From Pseudonocardia abyssalis (lineage in GTDB: Bacteria; Actinomycetota; Actinomycetes; Mycobacteriales; Pseudonocardiaceae): a stretch of 64,000 bases of DNA. The stretch's first letter is position 1. Every line of letters begins with the position of its first letter. The stretch covers positions 5,828,001 to 5,892,000 of the forward strand of contig NZ_JADQDK010000001.1 in the NCBI RefSeq assembly GCF_019263705.2. Reading direction: 5' to 3'. The notes under the pieces are model-generated. The model had not been told where the DNA came from. It saw only the letters and a program-made list of their open reading frames with translations, and made no database searches. Of this stretch, positions 1 through 10,482 are shown piece by piece. The translations under genes were made by a program, and so were the position numbers.

Positions 1-490
1 CCCGGTCAACCTCGGACGGCTGGTGCTCGGCGAGCCGGGGCCGCTGCCGTGCACGCCGCGCGGGATCGTCGAGCTGTGCGCGCGCTACGGCGTGGAGCTG
101 CCGGGCAAGCGGGTCACCGTCGTCGGGCGCGGGGTCACGGTCGGGCGCCCGCTGGGCCTGCTGCTCACCCGACGCGCGGAGAACGCCACGGTCACGCTGT
201 GCCACACCGGCACCCGCGACCTGGCCGCCGAGGTGCGCCGGGCCGACATCGTGGTCGCCGCCGCCGGTGTGCAGGGGCTGATCACCGCCGACATGGTGGC
301 CCCGGGCGCCACCGTCCTCGACGTCGGCGTCACGCGCACCGAGCTGGGCCTGGTCGGCGACGTCGACCCCGAGGTGGCCGAGGTCGCGGGCCTGCTCGCG
401 CCGATGCCCGGCGGCGTCGGCCCGATGACGCGCGGGATGCTGCTGACCAACGTCGTGGAGGCGGCCGAGAAGGCGGCGGGTCGGGGCTGA
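1..490 (+). CDS. folD: Bifunctional methylenetetrahydrofolate dehydrogenase/cyclohydrolase FolD, 3' part
   Basis: The gene enters from the left edge; the open frame runs from base 2. FolD oxidises 5,10-methylene-THF with NADP and hydrolyses the product to 10-formyl-THF in the cytoplasm, feeding one-carbon units to purine and formyl-Met synthesis. The visible 160 or so residues are the C-terminal NAD(P)-binding half. The family motif [11 protein letters not shown] lies at the edge, followed by [10 protein letters not shown], the nucleotide-binding [23 protein letters not shown], and the closing [16 protein letters not shown]. About 120 N-terminal residues are outside the window. The stop is followed within 3 nt by the start of a DUF3017 protein, a common pairing in actinobacteria. 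Confidence 0.95.
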   Translation, partial: PVNLGRLVLGEPGPLPCTPRGIVELCARYGVELPGKRVTVVGRGVTVGRPLGLLLTRRAENATVTLCHTGTRDLAAEVRRADIVVAAAGVQGLITADMVAPGATVLDVGVTRTELGLVGDVDPEVAEVAGLLAPMPGGVGPMTRGMLLTNVVEAAEKAAGRG

Positions 491-492
491 GC

Positions 493-774
493 GTGCGCAC
501 CCGCCTGCCGGTGTGGGCCCCGACGGGGCTCGTGCTGCTGATCGCCGCCGCCGGGATGGTGCGCGTGCTCATGGAGCACTGGCGCCAGGGCGGGGTGCTG
601 CTCGGCGGTGCCCTGCTCGTCGCCGCGACGCTGCGGGTGGCGCTCCCGCAGGACGAGGTCGGGCTGCTCGCGATCCGCAGCCGCGTCCTCGACGTCGTCT
701 GTTACGTCGTGCCGGGCGTCGTGCTGATCCTGCTCGCGATCACCATCACCCGTGGCCAGCTCACCCTCGCCTGA
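493..774 (+). CDS. DUF3017 small membrane protein
   Basis: A 93-residue protein starting at GTG 493, two bases after the folD stop. It shows three hydrophobic segments: roughly residues 5-25 (PTGLVLLIAAAGMVRVL), 34-50 (VLLGGALLVAATLRVAL) and 68-88 (VVCYVVPGVVLILLAIT). A conserved-looking ALPQDEVGLLAIRSR loop lies between the second and third. This matches the DUF3017 family of small actinobacterial integral membrane proteins, often encoded next to folD. Function is unknown. The 3' end overlaps the next gene by 23 nt, so co-translation with folD and its neighbour is likely. Confidence 0.8.
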   Translation: MRTRLPVWAPTGLVLLIAAAGMVRVLMEHWRQGGVLLGGALLVAATLRVALPQDEVGLLAIRSRVLDVVCYVVPGVVLILLAITITRGQLTLA

Positions 775-1312
775 GCGGCGTCTGTCGCCGCTGCTCCCCG
801 CCGACCTCGACGAGGAGCAGCGGACGCTGCGTGAGAGCCTCGCGACCCCGGCCGGACGGGTCGAGATCGCGCCCGACGGCACCCTGCACGGCCCGTTCGA
901 CGCGATGCTCCGCGCGCCCCGGTCCGGCACGGCCCTGCAGGCGCTCGGCGCCGCCCTGCGCTACGACGGCGTCCTGCCCGACCGGGTCCGCGAGCTGGTG
1001 ATCCTGCGCGTCGCGGCGCACCACCGCAGCGGCTACGAGTGGCACGCGCACGCCCCGGTCGCGGCCGCGCTGGGCGCCACCCTCGACACCGGGGATCCCG
1101 TCGAGCGGGCGGCCCTGGACGCGACGGCGGAGCTGCTCGCCACCGGCGACCTCACCGACGACGCCTGGACCCGTACCGTCGACGCGCTGGGTGAGGCCGG
1201 CGCCGTCGAGCTCACCACCGTCGTCGGCTACTACGCGCTGCTCGCGATGCAGCTGCGGGTTCTGCGCGTGCCTCTCCCCGACGGGGCTCCACCCGCTACG
1301 TTCGGCGCATGA
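752..1312 (+). CDS. Carboxymuconolactone decarboxylase-like (AhpD-fold) protein
   Basis: A 186-residue all-helical protein related to the carboxymuconolactone decarboxylase / AhpD-like fold. The core is LPDRVRELVILRVAAHHRSGYEWHAHAPVAAALG (about residues 75-110), and the EW-x-x-H element typical of the group is present. No CxxC redox pair is visible, so a peroxidase role like AhpD is unlikely. Substrate is unknown; relatives are annotated generically as gamma-carboxymuconolactone decarboxylase subunits. The GTG start at 752 lies inside the preceding gene. The stop overlaps the next start as ATGA, so it sits in the folD-DUF3017 run. Confidence 0.8.
   Translation: MASSPSPERRLSPLLPADLDEEQRTLRESLATPAGRVEIAPDGTLHGPFDAMLRAPRSGTALQALGAALRYDGVLPDRVRELVILRVAAHHRSGYEWHAHAPVAAALGATLDTGDPVERAALDATAELLATGDLTDDAWTRTVDALGEAGAVELTTVVGYYALLAMQLRVLRVPLPDGAPPATFGA
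1297..1302 (+). promoter_or_regulatory. Candidate leaderless -10 element for the DUF2252 gene
   Basis: TACGTT followed by exactly 6 nt and then the ATG at 1309. This fits the actinobacterial TANNNT -10 at leaderless starts. It lies inside the end of the upstream gene and no convincing -35 is visible. Confidence 0.4.
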
Positions 1313-2637
1313 CCGACGCCTCCGACACCCGTTCGGCGCGCATCGTCGACACGCTGGTCGACGCCTTCGACGACCTCATGGCCGCGAACCCCGCCGCGTT
1401 CCGGACGAAGTTCCGCAAGATGGCCGCCGACCCGTTCGCGTTCTACCGCGGCAGCGCGTGCCTGTTCTACGCCGACGTCGCCGAGCAGGACGACCCGTGG
1501 GCGAACGAGCAGACGAGCCGGGTGTGGATCCAGGGCGACCTGCACGCGGAGAACTTCGGCACCTACATGGACGGCGACGGCGTCCTGATCTTCGACGTCA
1601 ACGACTTCGACGAGGCCTACGTCGGGCACTTCACCTGGGACGTGCTGCGGTTCGCGGCGAGCATGGCGCTGATGGGCTGGCGCAAGGCGATCTCCGACGA
1701 CGACATCACCGAGCTCGTCCGGGGCTTCGTGCGCGGCTACGTCGACCAGGTGCGCACGTTCGTCGACTCCGACGACGACCGGAGCTTCGCGCTGAACCTG
1801 CGCACCGCCGAGGGGGCGATCCACCAGGTGCTGCAGCTCGCCCGGCTGCGCACCCGGGTGGAGCTGCTCGACGGCATCACCGAGGAGGAGGGCTTCGACC
1901 GGATCCTGCGCGACGGGCCCGGCGTGCGCCGCCTCGACGACGACGAGCGGGCGAAGGTGGTCGACGCGTTCGGCCGCTACCTCGACTCGATCCCGGAGTC
2001 CAAGCGCTTCCGCGGCGTCGCCTACACGGTGAAGGACGTGATCGGCCGCTCCGGGTTCGGGATCGGCAGCGCCGGGCTCCCCGCCTACACCGTGCTGATC
2101 GAGGGGCTCAACGAGGCGCTCGACAACGACGTCGTCGTGTCGATGAAGCAGGGCAACGTCGCGGCGCCGTCGCGGGTGGTGACCGATCCGGAGATCGCGG
2201 CGGCGTTCCGGCACCACGGGCACCGCACCGCGGTCTCACAGCGCGCGCTGCAGGCCCACGCCGACCGCCTGCTGGGCTGGACCGACCTCGACGGCGTCGG
2301 GTTCGTCGTCAGCGAGGTCTCGCCGTATGAGAACGACCTCGACTGGAGCAACCTCACCGAGCCCGACGAGATCCTGCCCGTCGTGGGCTACCTGGGCCGG
2401 GCGACGGCGAAGGTGCACTGCGTCGCCGACTCCGACGCCGACCACACGCTGGTCCCGTTCCAGACCGAGGACGCGATCCTGGCCGTCCTCGACGGGCGGG
2501 AGGAGGAGTTCGCCGACTGGGTCGTCGAGTTCGCCCACTCCTACGCCGCCCGGGTCCGCGAGGACCACGCCCTGTTCGTCGAGGCGTTCCGGGGCGGGGC
2601 GATCCCCGGGGTCGCCTCGACGGGCCAGCTCAGCTGA
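1309..2637 (+). CDS. DUF2252 family protein
   Basis: A 442-residue cytoplasmic protein of the DUF2252 family, which has a phosphotransferase/kinase-like core but no established function. Visible family motifs are KFRKMAADPFAFYRGSA near the N-terminus, the catalytic-loop-like QGDLHAENFG at residues 75-84, and a metal-binding-like FDVNDFDEAYVGHFTWDVLR around 95-115. Length is normal for the family. The ATG overlaps the upstream stop (ATGA), but a TANNNT hexamer 6 nt upstream could also give an independent leaderless transcript. The 3' end overlaps the convergent hydrolase gene by 8 bp. Confidence 0.85.
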   Translation: MTDASDTRSARIVDTLVDAFDDLMAANPAAFRTKFRKMAADPFAFYRGSACLFYADVAEQDDPWANEQTSRVWIQGDLHAENFGTYMDGDGVLIFDVNDFDEAYVGHFTWDVLRFAASMALMGWRKAISDDDITELVRGFVRGYVDQVRTFVDSDDDRSFALNLRTAEGAIHQVLQLARLRTRVELLDGITEEEGFDRILRDGPGVRRLDDDERAKVVDAFGRYLDSIPESKRFRGVAYTVKDVIGRSGFGIGSAGLPAYTVLIEGLNEALDNDVVVSMKQGNVAAPSRVVTDPEIAAAFRHHGHRTAVSQRALQAHADRLLGWTDLDGVGFVVSEVSPYENDLDWSNLTEPDEILPVVGYLGRATAKVHCVADSDADHTLVPFQTEDAILAVLDGREEEFADWVVEFAHSYAARVREDHALFVEAFRGGAIPGVASTGQLS

Positions 2638-4192
2638 AGGGCACCCGGTCCGGGGAGCAGGTCGCGCCCTGGACCGGAACCGTTCCTTCGGTCAGGTAGG
2701 TGCCCACCGCCTGCACCACGCACGTCGACTGCTGCGCGGCCACGTGCCCGACGCCCTCGTGCACCAGCAGCGCGCTGTTCGGCACCAGGTCGTGCAGGCG
2801 CTGTGCCGCGGCGAGCGGGGTGGCCGGGTCGAACCGGCTGTTGACGATCAGCACCGGCTCGTCGGTCGGCGCGGCCCACGGGCCGCGGTAGCCCTCGACG
2901 GTGACCGGCCACTGCGCGCACACGCTGTCGCCCCACGCCCGCAGCGCCCCGAAGTGCGGCACGGCGGTGTCGCGCCCGGCGGCCGCGGCTGTGAACGCGT
3001 CGGGGCCGTCGGGGGAGGCGTTCTCCGCGCAGTTGACGCCGAACGCGGTGGCGTTGAGCGGGCCGGCGTAGGGCGCGGCGATGAGGTCGGCGTCGTCGCG
3101 CAGGCTGATCAGGACCTGGGCCGTCGTGACGCCCGCCTCACCGGTGGGGTCGGCCAGAGCCTGCTCGGCGAGGGCCAGGAACGAGGCGCCCGCGACGGGC
3201 TGCTCCCACAGGCTCGGCTGGTAGAGCCAGTTGCCGGCCCACGACACCACCTCGGAGTACCCGAGCCGCACGGTGCGCCCGTCGGGCGCGGTGAGCTGCA
3301 CGGGGGCCTCGCGCAGTGCCGTGGTGAGGCGGTCCCACGCACCGGCCGGGTCGCCCGCGCCGAACAGGCAGCGCTCGCCGCCCGCCGCGCACAGCCGTAG
3401 GAACTCCTGCATCGTCGCGGCGGTCGACACGTCGCTGCCCAGGCGGGTGCTGCGCAGCGGCTCGTCGCCGGTGATCTGGGCCGGGTCCACGACGCTGTCC
3501 AGGACGAACCGGCCGACGTGCTCGGGGAACAGGTTGGCGTACACCGTGCCGAGGAACGTGCCGTAGGACTGCCCGACGAAGCTCAGCCGCTCCTCGCCCA
3601 GCGCGCCGCGCAGCGCGTCCATGTCGCGGGCGGCCTCGTCGGTGGAGAGGTGGTCCATGATCTCGCCGGAGTTCGCGACGCAGGACCGCGCGTACGCGGC
3701 GTCGGCGGCGAGGCGGGCGTCGCGCTCGGCGTCGTCGACGGGGATCGAGGGGATCTCGGGGGCCGCGTCGGCGCACGCCATCGCGGGCTGCGACCCGCCC
3801 GCGCCGCGCTGGTCGAGCGCGATCACGTCGTAGCGGGCGTAGACCTCGGGTGTCAGGGGATCAGGGACGGCGCCCGCGCGGATGCCGGTGACGTAGTCGA
3901 CGACGCTGTAGCCGGGACCGCCGCGGTGCAGGACGAGCGAGCCGATCCGGTTCGCGGGGTCACCGGCCGGGATCCGGACGACGGGCAGCGCGAACGTCGG
4001 GCCGTCGGGCTCGGCGCGGTCGACCGGCACGGTGAGGGTCGCGCAGTCCAGTGCGGCGTCGGAGGCGCAGTCGGACCACCGCAGCTGCGGGGCGGTGGCA
4101 TCGGACCCGGGGGAGCCGGACGCCGGGGCGGCACAGGCCGTCAGGGCGAACAGCCCGGCCACGGCGGCGGCGAGGCGCGCAGATCGGATCAT
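2630..4192 (-). CDS. Secreted alpha/beta hydrolase (TAP-like, S33 family) lipoprotein
   Basis: A 520-residue exported hydrolase resembling the Streptomyces tripeptidyl aminopeptidase and Mycobacterium CaeA/SlpD group. The N-terminus has a signal peptide with lipobox LTAC (Cys about residue 20), so it is probably a lipoprotein. An alpha/beta hydrolase domain follows: the oxyanion segment LVLHRGGPGYS, nucleophile elbow GQSYGT (Ser209), then a C-terminal TAP-like domain with acid FDPATP and histidine GVGHV near the end. Cysteines in the mature part may form disulphides. The likely activity is proteolysis or ester hydrolysis; the substrate is unknown. The ATG at 4192 was chosen because the signal peptide begins there; the open frame continues upstream but is not coding-like. 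Confidence 0.87.
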   Translation of the reverse strand: MIRSARLAAAVAGLFALTACAAPASGSPGSDATAPQLRWSDCASDAALDCATLTVPVDRAEPDGPTFALPVVRIPAGDPANRIGSLVLHRGGPGYSVVDYVTGIRAGAVPDPLTPEVYARYDVIALDQRGAGGSQPAMACADAAPEIPSIPVDDAERDARLAADAAYARSCVANSGEIMDHLSTDEAARDMDALRGALGEERLSFVGQSYGTFLGTVYANLFPEHVGRFVLDSVVDPAQITGDEPLRSTRLGSDVSTAATMQEFLRLCAAGGERCLFGAGDPAGAWDRLTTALREAPVQLTAPDGRTVRLGYSEVVSWAGNWLYQPSLWEQPVAGASFLALAEQALADPTGEAGVTTAQVLISLRDDADLIAAPYAGPLNATAFGVNCAENASPDGPDAFTAAAAGRDTAVPHFGALRAWGDSVCAQWPVTVEGYRGPWAAPTDEPVLIVNSRFDPATPLAAAQRLHDLVPNSALLVHEGVGHVAAQQSTCVVQAVGTYLTEGTVPVQGATCSPDRVPFS

Positions 4193-4260
4193 GGTCCGAG
4201 CATCGCGACCCGGGGGCGGCCCGCGGCAGTCCCGACGATCACGGGGATCGATGACACCTG

Positions 4261-5187
4261 TCACGAGGCGTACAGCGTCCGCACCAGGTCCTCGATCGAC
4301 GGCTCGTCCACGGTGACGTCGCGGAGCTCCACCCGGCGCGCCACCTCGGCGATCAGCGCCGCCGCCGTGGTGGCGTCGGTGAACTCCAGGCGCTGGCGCA
4401 GCCCCTGCGCCTCGACGGCGACGCCGACGACCCCGGCCAGCCCCTGCAGCGGACCCGCGGGTTCCACCAGCTCGACGACCAGCGTGCGGTGCCCGGCGAA
4501 GCGGCGCCGCAGCGTCGTGAGGTCGTCGTCGACGAGGACGCGCCCCCGGTCGATGACGACGACGCGCCGGCACAGCCGCTCGACGTCGGGCAGGTCGTGC
4601 GTGGTGAGCAGCAGCGTCACGTCGCCGCGGGCGTTCACCGCGGACAGGAACGTGCGCAGCCGCTCCTTGCTGGCGAGGTCGAGACCGATCGTCGGCTCGT
4701 CGAGGACGAGGAGCTCGGGGGAGTGCAACAGGGCGGCCGTGACCTCGCCGCGCATCCGCTGCCCGAGCGAGAGCTGGCGGACCGGCGTGCCGAGGAACGC
4801 GGCCATGTCGAGCAGCTCGACGCACTCGTCGAGCCGTTCCCGGTGCTGCGCGGCCGGCACGCGGTGGATCGCGCCGTGCAGCGCGAAGCTCTCGGCGAGC
4901 GGCAGGTCCCACCACAGCTGGCTGCGCTGTCCGAACACCACGCCGATCCGCCGCGCCAGCGCCTTCCGCTCACGCACCGGGTCGAGCCCGCACACCCGCG
5001 CGGTCCCCGAGCTGGGCACCAGCACGCCGGTCAGCATCTTGATCGTCGTCGACTTGCCCGCGCCGTTGGGTCCGAGGAAGCCGACGGCCTCCCCGCGGGC
5101 GACGTCGAGCGTCACGTCGGCGACGGCGGTGATCCGGGCGCGGCGCACGCGGAACTCCCGGCCGAGCCCCTCTGTGCGGATGATCAT
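4261..5187 (-). CDS. ABC transporter ATP-binding protein
   Basis: A 308-residue ABC ATPase of the ABC-2 exporter class. Walker A GPNGAGKST is at residues 39-47, followed by the Q-loop VFGQRSQLWWDLP, signature LSLGQRMRGE, Walker B LLVLDEPTIGLD and the H-loop TTHDLPDVE. The Q-loop context QRSQLWWDLP is typical of the ATPase that partners DUF990-like permeases. Residues after about 230 form a variable C-terminal extension. The start ATG overlaps the stop of the upstream permease (ATGA), so the three transporter genes form one operon. It should drive export of an unknown small molecule. Confidence 0.9.
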   Translation of the reverse strand: MIIRTEGLGREFRVRRARITAVADVTLDVARGEAVGFLGPNGAGKSTTIKMLTGVLVPSSGTARVCGLDPVRERKALARRIGVVFGQRSQLWWDLPLAESFALHGAIHRVPAAQHRERLDECVELLDMAAFLGTPVRQLSLGQRMRGEVTAALLHSPELLVLDEPTIGLDLASKERLRTFLSAVNARGDVTLLLTTHDLPDVERLCRRVVVIDRGRVLVDDDLTTLRRRFAGHRTLVVELVEPAGPLQGLAGVVGVAVEAQGLRQRLEFTDATTAAALIAEVARRVELRDVTVDEPSIEDLVRTLYAS

Positions 5188-5990
5188 GATCCCGTTCCCT
5201 GGTAGCGGCGGACCCCGGTCCGCCAGACGAGTGCCGCCCCGCCCACCGCGAGCGCGGCGACGAGCGGCGAGGCGTACTGCAGCGCCACCGGGAACCCGAG
5301 CGGATCCGGCCGGCCCAGCAGCGCGAGCGCCGGGAAGTAGGCGACGAACGCGCCGGGCACCGCGAAGCACAGGATCCGGCGCAGCCACGGCCCGTACACG
5401 GTGATCGGGTAGGAGGTGGCGAAGTTCGAGCCGTAGGTGACGGAGTTGGCGACCTCCCGGCCGTCGACCACCCAGAACGACACCGTGTTGGCCGCCACCC
5501 AGACCGCCGCGAAGATCACCGCGCCGGTCAGGGGCGCGGTCACCGCGACGAGCACCCGCACGGGCGTCCATTCGATCCCGCTGGTGGCCAGGGCGTAGGC
5601 CAGGGCGGCGAGCCCGGCGGCGACCCTACCCAGGCGCTTGAGGGCGACGTCGGCGGACAGGATCTGGGCGAGCGTGCCGAGCGGGCGCAGCAGCAGGACG
5701 TCGAGCTCCCCGGTGCGGATGAGGTTCGGCAGCTCCTCGACCTGGCCGACGGACAGGTCGGCGATCCCGAACGCGGTGGCGGCGAGGGCGTACATCAGCA
5801 CGACCTCGTTGCGGTCGAACCCACCTAGGCTCGTGACCTGCGTGAACACGACGAGGATCGCCACCAGCTCGATGCTCTGCCCGATCAGCTGCGCGACGAC
5901 GTCGAGCGCGAACGAGGTGCGGTAGGCGAGCTGGCTGCGGATCCGGGAGGCGATGATGCGACGGTGGACCGCGGTGCCGGTGTCAGCCAC
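5184..5990 (-). CDS. ABC-2 family transporter permease (second subunit)
   Basis: A 268-residue integral membrane protein with about six hydrophobic segments, belonging to the ABC-2/DUF990-like permeases. The segment GELDVLLLRPLGTLAQIL (around residues 92-110) is the conserved cytoplasmic stretch of this group, and PALALLGRPDPLG near the C-terminus is also typical. It overlaps the first permease by 8 bp and the ATPase by 4 bp, so the subunits are probably made in fixed ratio. It likely pairs with the neighbouring permease as a heterodimer. Substrate unknown. Confidence 0.87.
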   Translation of the reverse strand: MADTGTAVHRRIIASRIRSQLAYRTSFALDVVAQLIGQSIELVAILVVFTQVTSLGGFDRNEVVLMYALAATAFGIADLSVGQVEELPNLIRTGELDVLLLRPLGTLAQILSADVALKRLGRVAAGLAALAYALATSGIEWTPVRVLVAVTAPLTGAVIFAAVWVAANTVSFWVVDGREVANSVTYGSNFATSYPITVYGPWLRRILCFAVPGAFVAYFPALALLGRPDPLGFPVALQYASPLVAALAVGGAALVWRTGVRRYQGTGS

Positions 5991-6768
5991 CCTGCACCAC
6001 CAGCCGTCGCGATCCCCGGTGCAGCACGACCCGGCCGACGGCGAGCAGCAGCACCGCCCAGAAGGCCTGCCCGGCGAGCGCGCCCAGCGGATCGCCGCGC
6101 TCCAGGAAGACGTCGATCGGGGTCTGGAACAGCGACGGTGCGGGCGTGAACGCCAGAGCCGAGCGCGCCCACCCGGGGAACCAGGCCAGCGGGACCACCA
6201 GCCCGGACAGCACCCCGCCGACCACGCCCCACACGGCGAGGACGCCGCGCGCGTCGAGCAGCCAGAACGCGCTGGCGTTGAGCAGGAACCGCACGCCGAA
6301 GCTGACGACCACCCCGAGCAGCGCGGCCACGGCGAAGAACACCCAGGTGGCGGGCCGCTCGGGCCAGCGGATGGGGAACAGCAGCGCGCCGAAGACCATC
6401 GGCGGCACGAGCCGGGACAGCACGGCGAACCCGGCGCGTCCCAGGTCGGTGGCGAGCAGCGCGGCCTGCAGGTCCCACGGACGGCCCAGGTCGATCACGA
6501 CGTCGCCGGTGCGGATCCGGGTGGACAGCTCGCTGTCGCCCCACAGCAGGACGACGGTGAGCAGCCCCTGCCCGAGCCAGACGAACGTGACCGCCGCGGC
6601 CACGTCGTACCCGGCCACGACCGGGCGCTGGTCCAGCACGGCGACCAGCACGGCGGCGCGCAGCAGCCCGAAGACGACGTTGGTGGTCAGGCCCGCGAGG
6701 GCGGCCTGACGGTAGGTGGCGAAGCGGCGGAATGCGGCGATCACGAGCTGCGGGTAGGGCGCGAGCAC
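5983..6768 (-). CDS. ABC-2 family transporter permease (first subunit)
   Basis: An integral membrane subunit of 261 residues, homologous to the downstream permease. Features include RRFATYRQAALAGLTTN at the N-terminus, the conserved TRIRTGDVVIDLGRPWDLQ stretch, six or so membrane segments, and the APSLFQTPIDVFLER motif near the C-terminus. GTG 6768 was chosen: homologous permeases begin just before the FRRFATYR region, and a TAACGT hexamer lies 8 nt upstream. A longer version from TTG 6795 is possible but adds only nine non-conserved residues. It is the first gene of the three-gene exporter operon, divergent from the AraC regulator, which could control it. Confidence 0.82.
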   Translation of the reverse strand: MLAPYPQLVIAAFRRFATYRQAALAGLTTNVVFGLLRAAVLVAVLDQRPVVAGYDVAAAVTFVWLGQGLLTVVLLWGDSELSTRIRTGDVVIDLGRPWDLQAALLATDLGRAGFAVLSRLVPPMVFGALLFPIRWPERPATWVFFAVAALLGVVVSFGVRFLLNASAFWLLDARGVLAVWGVVGGVLSGLVVPLAWFPGWARSALAFTPAPSLFQTPIDVFLERGDPLGALAGQAFWAVLLLAVGRVVLHRGSRRLVVQGG

Positions 6769-6813
6769 GTCAGTCCACGTTACGACCGCCCGCAACCGGT
6801 TTACCGCCCACCG

Positions 6814-6856
6814 CGAGTGTGCCGTCGGCGCGCACCGTCTTCGCCGATCGCGTACG
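6814..6856. repeat. Half-copy of the palindromic element found at 7749-7819
   Basis: The stretch from about 6814 to 6856 in the divergent gap (GAGTGTGCCG ... CACCGTCTTCGCCGATC) is a diverged direct copy of the left arm of the palindrome downstream of the AraC gene (GAGCGTGCCG ... CACCGTCTCGGCCGATC). The right arm is missing. The AraC gene is therefore bracketed by related sequences. Confidence 0.45.
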
Positions 6857-6911
6857 CCCTTCGGCCAACACCCCGGACGCGAGCGGCGGACTCGGCGGGG
6901 AGGATGGGGGT

Positions 6912-7739
6912 GTGGAGGAGCCGCGCCCGATCGACCCCGTGGAGCACGCCCACCTGCGCGACGCCACCGGCTTCAGCCCCCCGGTGCACCGCTACGCGCC
7001 CGGGCCCGGGCTCGCCGACCTGGTGCGCCGCTACTGGGTGCCGGTCTGGTCGCTGCCGCCCGGCACCGTGTCGAGCCAGCGCGTGCTGCAGTACCCCGTG
7101 TGTCTGGTCGTCGTGGCCGACTCCTACGCCCGGCTCTACGGGGTGCGGACCGGGTTGTCGGTCGTCGAGCTGAGCGGCACCGGATGGGCGGTCGGGGCGA
7201 TGCTGCAGCCCGCGGGCGGCTCGCTGGTGTGGGGCGGGGCGGTCACGGAGCTGACCGACCGCCACGTCGACCTGTCCGAGGTCCCCGGCGTCGACGGGTC
7301 CGGGCTGACCGGACGGGTCCGGGCCGCGATGGGACCGGCCCCGGACGCCGCGGGTCGTCTCGCCGCCGTCGCGCACCTGGAGCGGGAGCTGGAGCGCCTC
7401 GCACCCGTCGACGACGAGGGCCGGCTGGTCAACGCGATCGTCGAGTACGTGGAGGGCGACCCGGAGGTGCGGCGGGTGGGCCAGGTCTGCGCGAAGTTCG
7501 ACATCGGCGACCGCACACTGCAGCGGCTGCTGGCCCGGCGCCTCGGGTTGAACCCGAAGTGGCTGATCCAGCGCCGCCGCCTGCAGGAGGCCGCGGCCCG
7601 GCTGCGCACCGGTCCCGGCACGCTCGCCCGCGTGTCCGCCGATCTCGGGTACGCCGACCAGGCGCACTTCACCCGCGACTTCCGCACGGTCACCGGCGTG
7701 ACGCCCGGCGACTACGCCGCCGAGCCCCGCACCCCCTGA
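6912..7739 (+). CDS. AraC/XylS family transcriptional regulator
   Basis: A 275-residue regulator. The N-terminal 140 or so residues (HRYAPGPGLADLVRRYWVPVW ... GTGWAVGAMLQPAGGS) match the ligand-sensing domain of the DUF6597-type AraC group. The C-terminus holds two helix-turn-helix units: GDRTLQRLLARRLGLNPKW and, in the second, LARVSADLGYADQAHFTRDFRTVTGVTPGDY, an AraC signature. Start GTG 6912 is the only in-frame start that leaves a normal-length protein; GAGGAT lies 6 nt upstream. It is divergent from the ABC-2 exporter and bracketed by related repeat sequences. Ligand unknown. Confidence 0.87.
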   Translation: MEEPRPIDPVEHAHLRDATGFSPPVHRYAPGPGLADLVRRYWVPVWSLPPGTVSSQRVLQYPVCLVVVADSYARLYGVRTGLSVVELSGTGWAVGAMLQPAGGSLVWGGAVTELTDRHVDLSEVPGVDGSGLTGRVRAAMGPAPDAAGRLAAVAHLERELERLAPVDDEGRLVNAIVEYVEGDPEVRRVGQVCAKFDIGDRTLQRLLARRLGLNPKWLIQRRRLQEAAARLRTGPGTLARVSADLGYADQAHFTRDFRTVTGVTPGDYAAEPRTP

Positions 7740-7748
7740 CCGCCGAGC

Positions 7749-7819
7749 GTGCCGCAGACGCCCACCGTCTCGGCCGATCCGATGTGCACGATCGGCCACG
7801 ACCCGGGCGTCGACGGCAC
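7749..7819. terminator. Long imperfect palindrome between convergent genes (bidirectional terminator or intergenic repeat)
   Basis: Three nested perfect arm pairs: GTGCCG 7749-7754 with CGGCAC 7814-7819, GACGCCC 7757-7763 with GGGCGTC 7805-7811, and GGCCGATC 7772-7779 with GATCGGCC 7790-7797. It sits between the AraC stop (7739, plus) and the SnoaL-like stop (7833, minus), as expected for a shared terminator. There is no T-tract. Confidence 0.6.
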
Positions 7820-7832
7820 ACCCGCCGCGGGG

Positions 7833-8183
7833 TCAGTCGCGCGCGTCGGGCTGGTCGAGCGCCCACAGCCAGTGCCCGCCGGGTTGGCGCCGCGCCACCT
7901 CGCAGGTGACGGTGCCGTCGTCGCGGGCGGTGGACGTCAGAGCCAGGTTCCCCCGGCGCACCGTCGGCCGCGGCCGCCCGGGCGACAGCCGCGTGCCGTC
8001 CTCCACGAGCAACGCGTAGACCTCGCGGATCTCGGCCGCCCCGACGGCCGTCCCGCCGCCGGGGCGGCCGAGAGCGGCGTCGGGCTCGTAGAGGGCGACC
8101 GCCCCCTCCACGTCGCCGGTGTTGACGCGCTCGACGAGCAGCCGGCCCAGATCCTCGGGCGTGGCGGCCCGCCCGTCACCCAT
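7833..8183 (-). CDS. SnoaL/NTF2-like protein
   Basis: A 116-residue protein with the NTF2/SnoaL-like pattern: an N-terminal helix plus LVERVNTGDVEGAVALYEPDAAL, then AAEIREVYALLVEDG, and strands ending in GHWLWALDQPDA. Such proteins may be ketosteroid isomerase-like enzymes or simple binding proteins; DUF4440-type relatives are mostly uncharacterised. It starts 8 bp after the isocitrate dehydrogenase stop on the same strand and is probably co-transcribed with it. The stop faces the palindrome at 7749-7819. Confidence 0.78.
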   Translation of the reverse strand: MGDGRAATPEDLGRLLVERVNTGDVEGAVALYEPDAALGRPGGGTAVGAAEIREVYALLVEDGTRLSPGRPRPTVRRGNLALTSTARDDGTVTCEVARRQPGGHWLWALDQPDARD

Positions 8184-8191
8184 GCCGGTGG

Positions 8192-10351
<2,160 letters not shown>

Positions 10352-10402
10352 CGGGTTCTGCGCCTGCCTCGGTGATCGGGTACGCGGGGACGTTGCCGCC
10401 AC

Positions 10403-10430
10403 GCTATACCGTACGCCCGTTCTGTTAAAA
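10403..10430 (-). promoter_or_regulatory. Candidate icd promoter
   Basis: On the minus strand, TTTTAA (10430-10425), a 16-nt spacer and TATAGC (10408-10403) lie about 50 nt before the icd ATG. This is the most AT-rich patch in this part of the window. The match to -35/-10 consensus is only moderate. Confidence 0.35.
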
Positions 10431-10470
10431 CCCGCCTGCGTGGGCGATGCCCGGGCCGTCACCGGGCGGC

Positions 10471-10476
10471 TACCGT
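10471..10476 (+). promoter_or_regulatory. Candidate leaderless -10 element for the SH3-domain gene
   Basis: TACCGT, then 6 nt, then GTG 10483. The spacing matches other leaderless-type starts in the window and supports choosing this start. Confidence 0.4.
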
Positions 10477-10482
10477 GGGTCG

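Noticed and set aside
5983..6795. TTG start at 6795 for the first ABC-2 permease
   Set aside because: It adds only nine non-conserved residues, uses a rare start and would place the TAACGT element inside the gene; GTG 6768 fits better.
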